Below the pieces are notes generated by a model. It saw only the letters and a list, made by a program, of their open reading frames with translations, did not search any database and was not told the origin of the DNA. DNA of 64,000 bases, taken from positions 1,562,001 to 1,626,000 of the forward strand of contig NZ_CP090974.1 in the NCBI RefSeq assembly GCF_021513195.1, read 5' to 3'. Position numbers and translations under genes: made by a program. This DNA comes from Shewanella sp. OMA3-2. Lineage in GTDB: Bacteria; Pseudomonadota; Gammaproteobacteria; Enterobacterales; Shewanellaceae. Position 1 is the stretch's first letter, and each line of letters opens with the position of its first letter. Of the stretch, positions 21,369 to 31,099 are shown in pieces.

Positions 21369-21764
21369 ATGAAAATAACAAATGGTTTTACCCTTATAGA
21401 GATCATGATTGCCGTAGTTATAGTGGGTATTTTGGCATCTATCGCATACCCTAGTTATACTCAGTTTGTCGCTAAGGGCGCGCGAGCTGACGGTGTAGCG
21501 GGTCTGATGAGTGCAGCAAACAGGCAAGAACAATATTATCTGGATAATAAAAAGTATACCGATGATATGAGTAAGTTAGGTTTAGGAGCTGATCCCTGGA
21601 TAGTGGATAACAAGTTTTATTCAATTGACGCTGTTGTGGTAAATAATACTAATTTTACATTAACCGCAACAGCACTGGGAACCCAGGCTACTCGAGATTC
21701 AGCTTGCGCTTCAATTACCTTAAATTCTACAGGAAATAAATTACCTAAGGAGTGTTGGAAATGA
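21369..21764 (+). CDS. pilE: Type IV pilin PilE (minor pilin)
   Basis: A 131-aa prepilin, MKITNG/FTLIEIMIAVVIVGILASIAYPSY, followed by the ComP/PilE-like RADGVAGLMSAANRQEQYYLDN segment. It is the last pilin of the operon and its TGA overlaps the next ATG (ATGA). In Pseudomonas the corresponding PilE works with PilV-W-X and PilY1 in pilus initiation. Confidence 0.92.
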   Translation: MKITNGFTLIEIMIAVVIVGILASIAYPSYTQFVAKGARADGVAGLMSAANRQEQYYLDNKKYTDDMSKLGLGADPWIVDNKFYSIDAVVVNNTNFTLTATALGTQATRDSACASITLNSTGNKLPKECWK

Positions 21765-22054
21765 AGTTATTACCTTTATTTATCGTTGGTTTAACATTCA
21801 GTATTACTGCGTATGGTGATGAGTTACCTATAACCTATAAATGTTTTATTGAAACTCAGCACGGTGCAGATATTGCGAATTTTAGTTGGTTAGAAAATGA
21901 CTTGGTAAAAGAGCAGGCTGCTATATTAACTCAGGATGTCAGCACTATGACAGGTAAGCGCGGTGTTGTAAGGCATATTGACGAATGTGTAAAACTCGAT
22001 CAAAAGTTCAAGTCTAAAATAGCCAATAAAATAGATCAAGAAATCACTCAATAG
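21761..22054 (+). CDS. Small secreted protein of the pil operon, function unknown
   Basis: A 97-aa protein with a signal peptide (MKLLPLFIVGLTFSITAYG) and two mature-region cysteines that could form a disulfide (YKCF and DECV). The ATG at 21761 overlaps the pilE stop as ATGA and has GGAG upstream; an in-frame GTG 9 bp earlier is less likely. No family is recognised. Coupling to pilE suggests a periplasmic role linked to pili. It is followed by a terminator. Confidence 0.65.
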   Translation: MKLLPLFIVGLTFSITAYGDELPITYKCFIETQHGADIANFSWLENDLVKEQAAILTQDVSTMTGKRGVVRHIDECVKLDQKFKSKIANKIDQEITQ

Positions 22055-22081
22055 TTTATAGTGTTAACTGTATGATTTGAT

Positions 22082-22115
22082 AAGGTAACCAGAGTTTAAC
22101 TTGGTTACCTTTTTA
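22082..22115 (+). terminator. Terminator of the minor pilin operon
   Basis: A 9-bp stem (AAGGTAACC / GGTTACCTT) is followed by TTTTAATT, between the pil operon and the converging fimT gene. Confidence 0.75.
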
Positions 22116-22637
22116 ATTACAGTTTACACTAGTAGTAATAGCTGAAATACGACCTGAAACCCCAATAGCTATCCCTTTAGAGTCCGGATTGCTTTTATCC
22201 CCTGGGCAATAAATAATACTGCCAGTTTGAGCCTGATTCATTAACCCATCGGCATTAAATGTGTAACGTGATAACGTTGACTTGATAAAGTCATTACTGT
22301 CTACAGCATCGACGGTGCGTAAAATAGTGTCCTGTACACCATTATTATTTTCCAGTGTTCCCAATACCCCATTGTCAATAAATACACTAAACCCTTTAGT
22401 CCAGTCTGAGCCACAACTTGTACCATTAAATGGGCATATTGAGACTCTGCTACCATAGCTAACGGCTTGGCTACGGGCGAATAATATAGTGGATTCAATA
22501 TTACTGATAACGCCTCTGGCGCGTTGTCCCTCGTACATGGATACTAATGATGGTACTGCAACAGTCATTAGTATGCCTGCGACGACGACAGTCACCATTA
22601 GTTCAACGAGGGTAAATCCTTTAGTGGCTAATTTCAT
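22113..22637 (-). CDS. fimT: FimT/GspH-type pseudopilin
   Basis: A 174-aa prepilin-like protein with GFTLVELMVTVVVAGILMTVAVPS and the GspH/FimT domain (ARSQAVSYGSRVSICPFNGTSC). The ORF can be extended six codons to 22655, but ATG 22637 has AAGGA at 7-nt spacing while the longer start has none. It faces the pilV-pilE operon tail to tail and follows a second, divergent copy. FimT proteins are minor pilins and some bind DNA during natural transformation. Confidence 0.85.
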   Translation of the reverse strand: MKLATKGFTLVELMVTVVVAGILMTVAVPSLVSMYEGQRARGVISNIESTILFARSQAVSYGSRVSICPFNGTSCGSDWTKGFSVFIDNGVLGTLENNNGVQDTILRTVDAVDSNDFIKSTLSRYTFNADGLMNQAQTGSIIYCPGDKSNPDSKGIAIGVSGRISAITTSVNCN

Positions 22638-22727
22638 TTTATTATCCTTGGTCATATGTATTCAGTATAACCAAGAGATCAATGAAATTCAGCGATTTAT
22701 TCTATTCACGTAAATTTAAGTTGAACG

Positions 22728-23249
22728 TTAGGGTTTACAGGCAATATTTTTCTTAGTGGAAAATCTGACTCTGCCCGCTTGATTGATAATAATTGCTTTA
22801 GAGTAAGGGCTATCAAATGTTTCAGGACAATATGTTAGTGTACCATTTGTTCCTGATGCTAGACCGTCAGGCTGGTACCGTAAGGCTTTTCGGTTATATT
22901 GTATGATATCTTCTTTATGGAACTGGCTGACTTCTTGAATGATGATATCTTGGCCATCTAACTCATTCTTTTTTCCTGAATCAGTAAAGATTGAAAAGCC
23001 GGTATGCCAGTTATTACCGCATTTTCCTTGATATAAAGGACAAACCGTAATTCTTACGCCATAACTAATCGCCATGTTTCGAGCAAACTGCATAGATTGC
23101 TGAATAGTTCTGATATTACTGTCGACTCTTATTTGTTGCTGTAGTGATTTAAACGAGGGAAAGGCGATAACAGATAGTAGGCTAGTGATCATGACAGTGG
23201 TCATTAATTCAATAAGATTAAAACCTAAATGGCGTTGATATAACATCAT
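22728..23249 (-). CDS. Second FimT/GspH-type pseudopilin
   Basis: A 173-aa prepilin-like protein with leader MMLYQRHLG and mature FNLIELMTTVMITSLLSV, then the GspH/FimT pattern ARNMAISYGVRITVCPLYQGKC. The same domain plan as the 22113-22637 gene indicates an old tandem duplication, but the sequences have diverged strongly. AAGGA lies upstream of the start. The 90-bp gap to the downstream fimT suggests possible co-transcription. Confidence 0.82.
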   Translation of the reverse strand: MMLYQRHLGFNLIELMTTVMITSLLSVIAFPSFKSLQQQIRVDSNIRTIQQSMQFARNMAISYGVRITVCPLYQGKCGNNWHTGFSIFTDSGKKNELDGQDIIIQEVSQFHKEDIIQYNRKALRYQPDGLASGTNGTLTYCPETFDSPYSKAIIINQAGRVRFSTKKNIACKP

Positions 23250-23487
23250 AATAAACTCATCCTTGATTTATCAGTATGTCGCTCCCTGCGACGTCTGGCT
23301 AAACTATAGTCAAAAAATGGCTTTTTGCTTAGAATAAATCAATTTAAAAATAAGTCTAAAATGCAGCAGAAACTTACCTCAGTTTCGAGTAAGATATTCG
23401 ATAGCGATATAAATTAATATAAACTGTAAAAGTTACATCATCTTAGGTAATTAAATTAACCTATTCAGCCCTTTTAGGAGTGATTAA

Positions 23488-23826
<339 letters not shown>

Positions 23827-23829
23827 ATT

Positions 23830-23850
23830 AAGGCCGTTATGGCCTTTTTT
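23830..23850 (+). terminator. Terminator of glnB
   Basis: A short stem (AAGGCC, 5-nt loop, GGCCTT) followed by a T run directly after the glnB stop. Confidence 0.7.
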
Positions 23851-23923
23851 ATTGGCTGAGTTTTCTGTTAGTCACTCTAGATTGTTATGAATTTTTATTG
23901 TTGGTATTTAATAGGGTTATGTA

Positions 23924-25210
23924 ATGACTCAAAAAATTGTAATCGTAGGCGGTGGGGCTGCTGGTTTAGCATTAGCTTCTCGATTAGGTCGAAAATTTGG
24001 CCGTAATAAAAAGCTTGAAGTCTGTTTAATTGATAAAAGTACCATTCATATTTGGAAACCCAAATTGCATGAAGTCGCGGTAGGGGTGATAGATCAATCT
24101 ATCGAAGGCCTGCAGTATCGCGATCATGGCTTAAAAAATGGTTATCAATATATTCGGGGCAGTATTGAAAATTGCCATCCAGATCAAAAGTGTATTTATT
24201 TAGCGCCAGTATTAAATGATGAAAATGAAGTTATTATCCCACAGCGTAAAGTTGAATATGATTACTTAGTGCTCGCATTAGGAGGTGTATCTAACAGTTT
24301 TAATACTTTAGGTGCAGAGAAAAACTGTATCTTCTTAGACAGTTTAGAAAGTGCTAATCGTTTTCATGACAAGTTGTTAGATGCGCTATTGCAACTCAAC
24401 GAGACGCAGACGCACCTTAGCATAGGTATTGTAGGAGCAGGCGCAACGGGTGTTGAATTAGCCGCTGAGCTACATCATGTTATAGAGTCGGTCACTCAAT
24501 ATGGTTATGCCAATATTTCAAAGCAGCACTTAGAGATCCATCTAATTGAGGCCGCCGATAAAGTGTTGCCACAGTTGCCTGAACGAGTCAGTTTTCGTGC
24601 TCAAGCTGTGTTAGCCAAATTGGGTATTAAACTGCACTTAGCAGTGCAAGTAAAAGAAGTGACTAAATCAGGCTTTATCACTGCGACAGGTGAAACAATA
24701 AATGCCAATATCAAAGTCTGGGCAGCGGGTGTAAAAGGGCCTAAAGTGTTAGAAAACTTCACCGCATTACCGATTACCGCTCGAAACCAAATTGAAGTCG
24801 ATGAATATATGAAAGTGAAGGGCGTAGACAATATCTATGCCTTAGGTGATTGTGCCCAGTTAATATTGGGTAATGGCAAGCCTGTGCCGCCAAGAGCTCA
24901 AGCCGCTGCACAAATGGCTGAAGCACTTTTTAGAAATATCAGTGCACAAATGAAACAGCAACAACAAAAAGTGTTTGTCTATAAAGATTATGGCTCTTTA
25001 GTATCACTCAGTCGTTTTTCTGCAGTGGGTAATTTAATGGGGAACTTACGTACAGGAACATTTTTTGTTGAAGGACATTTGGCTCGCTTGATGTATATAT
25101 CACTTTATCAGCGTCACCTTATTAGCTTATATGGTTGGTTCTCAGCATTTGTATATCGCTTAGCGCAAAGGTTATTGCGCTGGAAAAGACCTAAGCTTAA
25201 ATTACATTAG
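23924..25210 (+). CDS. ndh: NADH dehydrogenase, type II (non-proton-pumping)
   Basis: A 428-aa single-subunit flavoprotein that passes electrons from NADH to quinone at the inner membrane without pumping protons. It has an FAD-binding GGGAAGLALASRLG near residue 9, a second dinucleotide fold GIVGAGATGVELAAEL near residue 169, and the YALGDCAQ FAD motif. The basic, hydrophobic C-terminus fits membrane attachment. Length is close to E. coli Ndh (434 aa). Confidence 0.93.
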   Translation: MTQKIVIVGGGAAGLALASRLGRKFGRNKKLEVCLIDKSTIHIWKPKLHEVAVGVIDQSIEGLQYRDHGLKNGYQYIRGSIENCHPDQKCIYLAPVLNDENEVIIPQRKVEYDYLVLALGGVSNSFNTLGAEKNCIFLDSLESANRFHDKLLDALLQLNETQTHLSIGIVGAGATGVELAAELHHVIESVTQYGYANISKQHLEIHLIEAADKVLPQLPERVSFRAQAVLAKLGIKLHLAVQVKEVTKSGFITATGETINANIKVWAAGVKGPKVLENFTALPITARNQIEVDEYMKVKGVDNIYALGDCAQLILGNGKPVPPRAQAAAQMAEALFRNISAQMKQQQQKVFVYKDYGSLVSLSRFSAVGNLMGNLRTGTFFVEGHLARLMYISLYQRHLISLYGWFSAFVYRLAQRLLRWKRPKLKLH

Positions 25211-25230
25211 TCTTTATAAATCGCGGATAT

Positions 25231-25260
25231 AAAAAATGCCTTATTTATAAGGCATTTTTT
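25231..25260. terminator. Bidirectional terminator between ndh and nagR
   Basis: A perfect 13-bp stem (AAAAAATGCCTTA / TAAGGCATTTTTT) with flanking A and T runs lies between the converging ndh and nagR genes. Confidence 0.88.
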
Positions 25261-25276
25261 ATGCAGTAAAAGACAC

Positions 25277-26302
25277 TTAACTGTCTCTAGATTGTGGTGA
25301 TGAGGCAGAATCTCGGATCACTGGAGTTGGAGTGAACACCTTAAAGGTTTCTTTTCCCTGATCTTTGCGTTTATCAATCAATAATTGTGTCGCAATTTTT
25401 GCAATTTCAATATTGGGTTGATGCACAGTCGTTAGTTTCGGCCAGGTTTGACGTGAGAAAGGGCTATCTTCGAATCCTACGATGGATAAGTCGGTAGGTA
25501 TATCTAATCCCGCGAGGCGTGCAGCAAACAGCGCGCCAGCCGCTATTTCATCGTTACAGGCAACAATGGCAGAGGGCCTATTTTTCATAGCGATCAATTT
25601 ATTCGCGCCTTCAACACCGGATTCAAAAGAGTATTTCCCGTCTAATACCCAGTTTTCGTTAACGGTTAAATTATTTTTCTCTATAGCTTGTTTGAAGCCA
25701 TGTAGTCGCTCTTTTGTTGATGCATGTTGATGATCGCCACTTAAAAAACCAATATGTTGATGGCCAAGATTTATCAAATGTTGGGTTATTTCAACCGCTC
25801 CGTGTTTGTCGTTAACTAATACAGTTAAACCTTTATCACCTTTGATCTGTTCACCTGCGATGATTCTGACGTAATTAGCATTAATTTTATCTAGTGCCGC
25901 TAAAATATTAGGATCTTCTGACATCGGCGGGGTTAACACTAATCCTGCTAATCGAGAATGTTTCACCATACTAGTGAGTTCTTCACAAATTGTTGCCGAT
26001 TTAGCATTACAAGGGTGAATGAGCAGTTCAAACCCCCTATCTTTACAAGCCGATAAAATACCATTTTGCATATCAATAATATAATAAGCATTTGGATTGT
26101 CATAGATGAAGCAGATGACATATGAACTTGTACTGGCTAAATTTCTAGCTGCAACATTAGGTTGATAATTTAATGCACTAATAGCTTGATTGACTTTATC
26201 TATTGTTGCTTGTTTTACCGAAGGTTCCTTGTTGGTGACCCTTGATACTGTTTTTATAGAGACGCCTGCATATTTAGCCACGTCATTAATGGTTACTTTC
26301 AT
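25277..26302 (-). CDS. nagR: LacI-family repressor of N-acetylglucosamine genes NagR
   Basis: A 341-aa LacI/GalR-family regulator. The N-terminal HTH (TINDVAKYAGVSIKTVSRV) and hinge (YQPNVAARNLA) are typical, followed by a periplasmic-binding-protein-like sugar domain. Its position at the edge of the GlcNAc genes, and the repeated palindrome AATGACARCGYTGTCATT before those genes, identify it as NagR of Shewanella. In that genus it represses the regulon until GlcNAc or GlcNAc-6-P is present. No copy of the operator lies close to its own start. Confidence 0.88.
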   Translation of the reverse strand: MKVTINDVAKYAGVSIKTVSRVTNKEPSVKQATIDKVNQAISALNYQPNVAARNLASTSSYVICFIYDNPNAYYIIDMQNGILSACKDRGFELLIHPCNAKSATICEELTSMVKHSRLAGLVLTPPMSEDPNILAALDKINANYVRIIAGEQIKGDKGLTVLVNDKHGAVEITQHLINLGHQHIGFLSGDHQHASTKERLHGFKQAIEKNNLTVNENWVLDGKYSFESGVEGANKLIAMKNRPSAIVACNDEIAAGALFAARLAGLDIPTDLSIVGFEDSPFSRQTWPKLTTVHQPNIEIAKIATQLLIDKRKDQGKETFKVFTPTPVIRDSASSPQSRDS

Positions 26303-26699
26303 GTGAAAATTAACTCTTATTCAGGCGAAATCCAATTAACTGATCCCCCGTAACAGATCAGCTAAAAAGGTTATTTATCTGTCAATAGTGCGAGTTTTTA
26401 AATAAATAGGCAATCATCAATTTATAACGGGTAGGATCTGTCCTATTTTAAAAGGGTAACAGAGTGTGATTTTTACATTACGTTTACATTCTTTACTGTT
26501 TTGTTTTATATAAGGTTATTTGATGTTTAGTCTGTTTATCAGACAAAATTACAGTAAAAAATAGCGCGAATAGTTATTTTGTTGTGGCGTGACTGTTAAT
26601 TTTTGTGTAATCTTTGCTCTAGACATGACAGCGTTGTCATTCCGTCGGAATGGTTATGAACTCTAAAACGATAATAAAGTTATGGAAGGGGAAAAAAAG
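26303..26699. promoter_or_regulatory. Divergent control region nagR / TonB receptor
   Basis: This 397-bp gap holds no gene. It contains a NagR operator at 26625-26640 and a small inverted repeat (CTGATC 26340-26345 / GATCAG 26356-26361) near the nagR start. The centre is AT-rich and probably carries the nagR promoter. Confidence 0.5.
26625..26640. promoter_or_regulatory. NagR operator 1 (TonB receptor)
   Basis: ATGACAGCGTTGTCAT is a 16-bp palindrome, 60 bp before the receptor ATG at 26700. It matches the Shewanella NagR consensus and the three other copies in this window. Confidence 0.85.
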
Positions 26700-29312
26700 A
26701 TGCGACCATCTACCTTTAAAAAAAATGTACTAGCGACTAACATCGCAATTCTACTTGGCAGTCTTGTATCTGTTGGCGCTTATGCTGCAGATGAAGCTGT
26801 TACTGACGATAACATTGAGAAAATTGAAGTACGTGGTATGCGTGCATCGATGAAAGCTTCTGTTAATGAGAAGCGTTTTTCAAATTCAGTTGTTGATGCT
26901 GTGACAGCGGAAGATATCGGTAAATTCCCTGATGGTGATGTAGGTGAATCATTAGGCCGTATCCCTGGTGTTGCTGTTAACCGTCAGTTTGGTCAAGGCC
27001 AACAAGTTTCAATCCGTGGTGCATCAAGCCAATTGACTAGTACACTACTCAATGGTCACTCAGTTGCTTCAACAGGCTGGTTTGATCAACAAGCGATTGA
27101 CCGTAGCTTTAACTATTCTTTATTACCACCTCAAATGGTAAGTGGTATTGAAGTATATAAGTCTTCACAAGCTGATTTACCTGAAGGTGGTATCGGCGGT
27201 ACAGTTATCGTTAAAACACGTAAACCGTTAGATTTAGATGCCAATACTGCATTTATCAGCGCTAAAGGTGATTACGGTACAATTTCAGAAGAAACTGATC
27301 CTGAGTTATCTGGCTTATATAGCTGGAAAAATGAAGATGAAAACTTTGGTTTCTTAATCTCTGGTGCAGGTGCTAATACACAGTATCAACGTAACGGTAT
27401 TGAAACACTATTAGGTTGGGGGGAAATTGTTCCTTCAACATTCCAACAAGACCGTGAACGTACAGCATTAAACGTTGCTGCTCAATACAGAGCAAGTGAT
27501 GCATTAGAATTTGGCTTAACCTATACAGGTTTAAGCTTAAAGGCGAACAACACAAACACCTCGATATTTTTATTCCCGACTCAACAAGGTGAAAGTACTT
27601 GTAACCAAACAAATGCTGCGGGTGTATGTACAGACATCACTCACTCAGGTGTTGGAGGGTTTGCTTGGAACCAAGCTTGGGCTCGTGAAGCTGAAATGAA
27701 CTCAGATACCATTGATTTTGATTTCACTTACAACAACGATAATTTTAAACTTGAAGGCCGTGTAGGTAATACTACTGCTGACGGTGGCACTAGCTTAACA
27801 TCTAACTACGGTGGCTCTATTGGGCAGCCTGGTGATTTCGCTGGTCACTATGATGCGACGGGTAAGATTATTGATATTGATATCGCTAAGAAAAACTTTG
27901 ATGCCAGTGATTATAATGATCAACTATCAGGTGCTGGTTGGGCGTTAAAGAAACAGCCTAACACAGATGAAGAAACCTATGCCCAATTTGATATTACTGT
28001 ACCAACAGATTTAGGTGCCATTTCATCGATTAAAACTGGGGTACGCTATGCAGACCATAGCGTAACTCAAGAAACTGATGCTGCCATTGTGGGTGATATC
28101 GCGGTTCGTGATGCATCATATTATTATGATGGCACTATGAGTTCAGGTGCAGGTTTTACTTTGCCTAGACCAAACTTTGATAACATGATCAATGATGCTA
28201 AAGCCGCAATTGAAGGCTTTACACGTGATAAATCTGGTTACGGCACATTGAACGAAGAGAACCTTTCTTTGTATGCAATGGCTAACTTCGAGGCTGAAGG
28301 TATCCGTGGTAACTTTGGTTTACGATATATTTCTACTGATGTTGAATCAGATTATTATGATTTAAGCAGCACGGGTCAGTTTGCTGATACATTGTCTACC
28401 GACTCATCAAGCTACAGTGACGTGCTACCAAGCATTAACGTTGCATTTGACCTAGCACCAGACTTAATTTTACGCACCTCAGCATCTCAGGTTATTTCTC
28501 GTCCTAACTATGCAGAATTGTTTGCGACTTCTAGCTTACCTGGCTTAAATGATGGTACGCCAAGTAATGAAAAGCTTAACCGTGGTTCAGTGTCATTAGA
28601 CCCGTTTAAAGCTTCTCAAGCTGATTTAAGCTTAGAGTGGTACTTCAGTGATTCAGGCTTAGCCGCGGCAACATACTTTATTAAAGATGTTAGTTCGTTT
28701 ATTTCTACTCGTCAGAAGTTAAATCAACAAATTGGTATTAATGATAATGATTTAATTGCTCAAGGTGGCAGTGCTTGTGGAGTTGGCGTGTATGACTGCT
28801 GGACTGTCAGCGAGAAGTACAATGCTAACGGTGGCCGTATTGAAGGGCTTGAATTACAACTTCAAGATTCTTATGACAATGGTTTAGGTTACTCTGTTAA
28901 CTATACTTATGCTGATGCAGGTTCACCTTCAGAAAACTACCCTGATCAAATGGGGGTGTTCTCTGATTCTTCTAAGCACACTGTTAACTTAGTCGGTTAT
29001 TATGAAATGGATGCCTTCTCTGCCCGTTTAGCTTATAACTGGCGCAGCGAGTACATGATGCGTGAATTACCATATTTCTATGGTAACCGCCAACATCAAG
29101 ACTATGGCACACTTGATTTAAGCACCACTTATAGTGTGACAGAGTGGATGGATATTACGTTTGAAGCAGTTAACTTAACTGAAGAAGACAGTATTCAAAC
29201 AGGTGTTTCGCCATTAAGTGCTGAAGTTATCCCTGAGTTCAAAGCTGATTACCCAGTTTGGAGCTTTGAAGGTGAAGCACGTTATAAAGTGGGTGTAGCG
29301 TTCCGTTTCTAA
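26700..29312 (+). CDS. TonB-dependent receptor, probable chitooligosaccharide/GlcNAc uptake
   Basis: An 870-aa outer-membrane receptor for energy-dependent uptake of a large substrate. A signal peptide (to about AYAADEA) is followed by the plug domain (IEKIEVRGMRASMKASVNEK, GKFPDGDVGESLGRIPGVAVNR, QVSIRG) and a beta-barrel ending in GVAFRF with terminal Phe. It belongs to the Xanthomonas/Caulobacter-type carbohydrate receptor subfamily. ATG 26700 has GGAAGGGG at good spacing and is chosen over ATG 26682. The NagR operator upstream and the adjacent pathway genes make chitin oligomers the likely substrate, by inference. Confidence 0.9.
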   Translation: MRPSTFKKNVLATNIAILLGSLVSVGAYAADEAVTDDNIEKIEVRGMRASMKASVNEKRFSNSVVDAVTAEDIGKFPDGDVGESLGRIPGVAVNRQFGQGQQVSIRGASSQLTSTLLNGHSVASTGWFDQQAIDRSFNYSLLPPQMVSGIEVYKSSQADLPEGGIGGTVIVKTRKPLDLDANTAFISAKGDYGTISEETDPELSGLYSWKNEDENFGFLISGAGANTQYQRNGIETLLGWGEIVPSTFQQDRERTALNVAAQYRASDALEFGLTYTGLSLKANNTNTSIFLFPTQQGESTCNQTNAAGVCTDITHSGVGGFAWNQAWAREAEMNSDTIDFDFTYNNDNFKLEGRVGNTTADGGTSLTSNYGGSIGQPGDFAGHYDATGKIIDIDIAKKNFDASDYNDQLSGAGWALKKQPNTDEETYAQFDITVPTDLGAISSIKTGVRYADHSVTQETDAAIVGDIAVRDASYYYDGTMSSGAGFTLPRPNFDNMINDAKAAIEGFTRDKSGYGTLNEENLSLYAMANFEAEGIRGNFGLRYISTDVESDYYDLSSTGQFADTLSTDSSSYSDVLPSINVAFDLAPDLILRTSASQVISRPNYAELFATSSLPGLNDGTPSNEKLNRGSVSLDPFKASQADLSLEWYFSDSGLAAATYFIKDVSSFISTRQKLNQQIGINDNDLIAQGGSACGVGVYDCWTVSEKYNANGGRIEGLELQLQDSYDNGLGYSVNYTYADAGSPSENYPDQMGVFSDSSKHTVNLVGYYEMDAFSARLAYNWRSEYMMRELPYFYGNRQHQDYGTLDLSTTYSVTEWMDITFEAVNLTEEDSIQTGVSPLSAEVIPEFKADYPVWSFEGEARYKVGVAFRF

Positions 29313-29341
29313 TCAAGTAACCGAGTTGATTATAAAACTTT

Positions 29342-29369
29342 AAAGCCCAGCCTATGCTGGGCTTTTTAT
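29342..29369 (+). terminator. Terminator after the TonB receptor
   Basis: A 10-bp stem (AAAGCCCAGC / GCTGGGCTTT) followed by T residues. It sits between the receptor and the halogenase-like gene only 18 bp before the latter's ATG, so the downstream genes probably receive reduced read-through from the NagR promoter. Confidence 0.8.
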
Positions 29370-29387
29370 TATATATTGAGGTGCAAT

Positions 29388-30911
29388 ATGAATATTCAAT
29401 CAGTTGCGATTATTGGCGGTGGTACCGCTGGCTGGTTAGCGGCTAATCATCTTGGTAAGGCATTACTTAATAAGAATGTATCAATTACCTTAATTGAGTC
29501 GCCTGATATCCCCACCATTGGTGTAGGTGAGGGAACCGTTCCTAGCATACGTAAAACATTACAAAGCTTTGGCATTAGTGAAACTGAATTTATTAAGCGC
29601 TGTGATGTGACATTTAAGCAGTCGATTAAATTTCAAAACTGGTTAGATAAAAATTACCATGGAAATAACAACTTCTATCACCATCTTTTTGACCCACCTA
29701 GTCCAATGGGCGATGACTTATCTGATTTTTGGCTTCAAGGCTCAACTAAAGCTTATGCCGATTTTGTGTCAAGCCAACATGCTGTTTGTGAAGCTAATCT
29801 TGCGCCTAAATTGATCACCACTCCCGAGTATCAAGCTGTACAAGGCTATGCATATCATCTTAATGCGGCCAAATTTGCATTACTACTTGCTGACAATGCA
29901 AAACAAAAATTCGCCGTTAAGCACATTAAAGCGAATGTATTGGGTACCCGTTTACACCAAGATGGCAGTATTGATGAATTAGTATTGGATTCATGTGATG
30001 AGCAGAAATTTGATTTTTATATTGATTGCAGCGGCTTTGAATCAATACTGCTAGCTAAAGCATTAAAGGTTCCCTTTGTTGACAAATCACAGCAGCTGTT
30101 TATTAATAAAGCGATTGTTGTACAAGTCCCTACAGAACCTGAAGCGATTATTCCACCTTATACCAAAGCAACAGCACATCAAGCGGGTTGGATTTGGGAC
30201 ATTGCCTTATCAAATCGTCGTGGCATTGGTTTAGTGTATTCCAATGCACATCTAGAGGATGAACAAGCTGAACAAAAGTTAAATCGTTACCTTAATGGGC
30301 GGCTAGATCAATACACTTACCGTACTATTCCGATGCAAGTGGGTTATCGACAACAATTTTGGGCAAAAAACTGTGTTGGACTTGGCTTAGCTCAAGGCTT
30401 TTTAGAGCCGATTGAAGCGACTTCAATTATGTTAACTGATTTTTCTGCTGGGTATTTAGCGAGTCGTTTCCCTACTGATAGTCATCAATGCGAGAGTTTA
30501 TCAGTGCGCTTTAATCACACGATGATATATGCCTGGGAGAGGGTAGTAGAGTTCGCTAAAATGCATTACTGCTTATCCGATAGGACGGATTCTGACTTTT
30601 GGATGGACAATAAAGACACTAACACCATTCCACAAGGCCTACAGCAAAAGTTAGCTTTATGGCAGCAATATAGCCCATTAAGCGAAGATTTATTTTCAAA
30701 GTTTGAAGTATTTAATGTCGAAAACTACCTCTATGTATTATATGGAATGAAGTACATAACCAAAGCACCTCAATTAACCCCTAAATCAGTCCAAGTAGCT
30801 CAACGGCATGCAGCGCAGATAGCATTAAGAGGTCAAAAGTTGACTGAAAGTTTACCGGGGCATAGAGAATTATTGCAAAAAATTCACCAATATGGATTGC
30901 AAAAAATCTAA
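29388..30911 (+). CDS. Tryptophan-halogenase-like flavoprotein
   Basis: A 507-aa member of the flavin-dependent tryptophan halogenase family (Trp_halogenase). The FAD motif GGGTAGW is at residues 10-16. Lys77 (VTFKQSIKF) aligns with the catalytic lysine (Lys79 in PrnA and RebH), and the LEPIEAT glutamates near 340-343 are kept. The WxWxIP motif appears as WIWDIA (268-273), with Pro replaced by Ala, so halogenation is uncertain. ATG 29388 with GAGGT is preferred to TTG 29376. Such proteins are often found beside TonB receptors and SapC in carbohydrate loci, but their role there is unknown. Confidence 0.85.
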   Translation: MNIQSVAIIGGGTAGWLAANHLGKALLNKNVSITLIESPDIPTIGVGEGTVPSIRKTLQSFGISETEFIKRCDVTFKQSIKFQNWLDKNYHGNNNFYHHLFDPPSPMGDDLSDFWLQGSTKAYADFVSSQHAVCEANLAPKLITTPEYQAVQGYAYHLNAAKFALLLADNAKQKFAVKHIKANVLGTRLHQDGSIDELVLDSCDEQKFDFYIDCSGFESILLAKALKVPFVDKSQQLFINKAIVVQVPTEPEAIIPPYTKATAHQAGWIWDIALSNRRGIGLVYSNAHLEDEQAEQKLNRYLNGRLDQYTYRTIPMQVGYRQQFWAKNCVGLGLAQGFLEPIEATSIMLTDFSAGYLASRFPTDSHQCESLSVRFNHTMIYAWERVVEFAKMHYCLSDRTDSDFWMDNKDTNTIPQGLQQKLALWQQYSPLSEDLFSKFEVFNVENYLYVLYGMKYITKAPQLTPKSVQVAQRHAAQIALRGQKLTESLPGHRELLQKIHQYGLQKI

Positions 30912-31099
30912 AAAGAATTCTTTTTGGTGGATATTTGAGCGGTTAACACCTTGTTATCTGGATAAGCTCAGTTCCCGCTTGAAAAAGTTGAGTATCTTGG
31001 TAGTTTCAAGTACTCATTTATTTTAAACATATTATAACAAGCCACAAAAGTTGTTATTACCACAACCCTATTTAACGAGAAGCGCCTCAAGGAGCCAAG

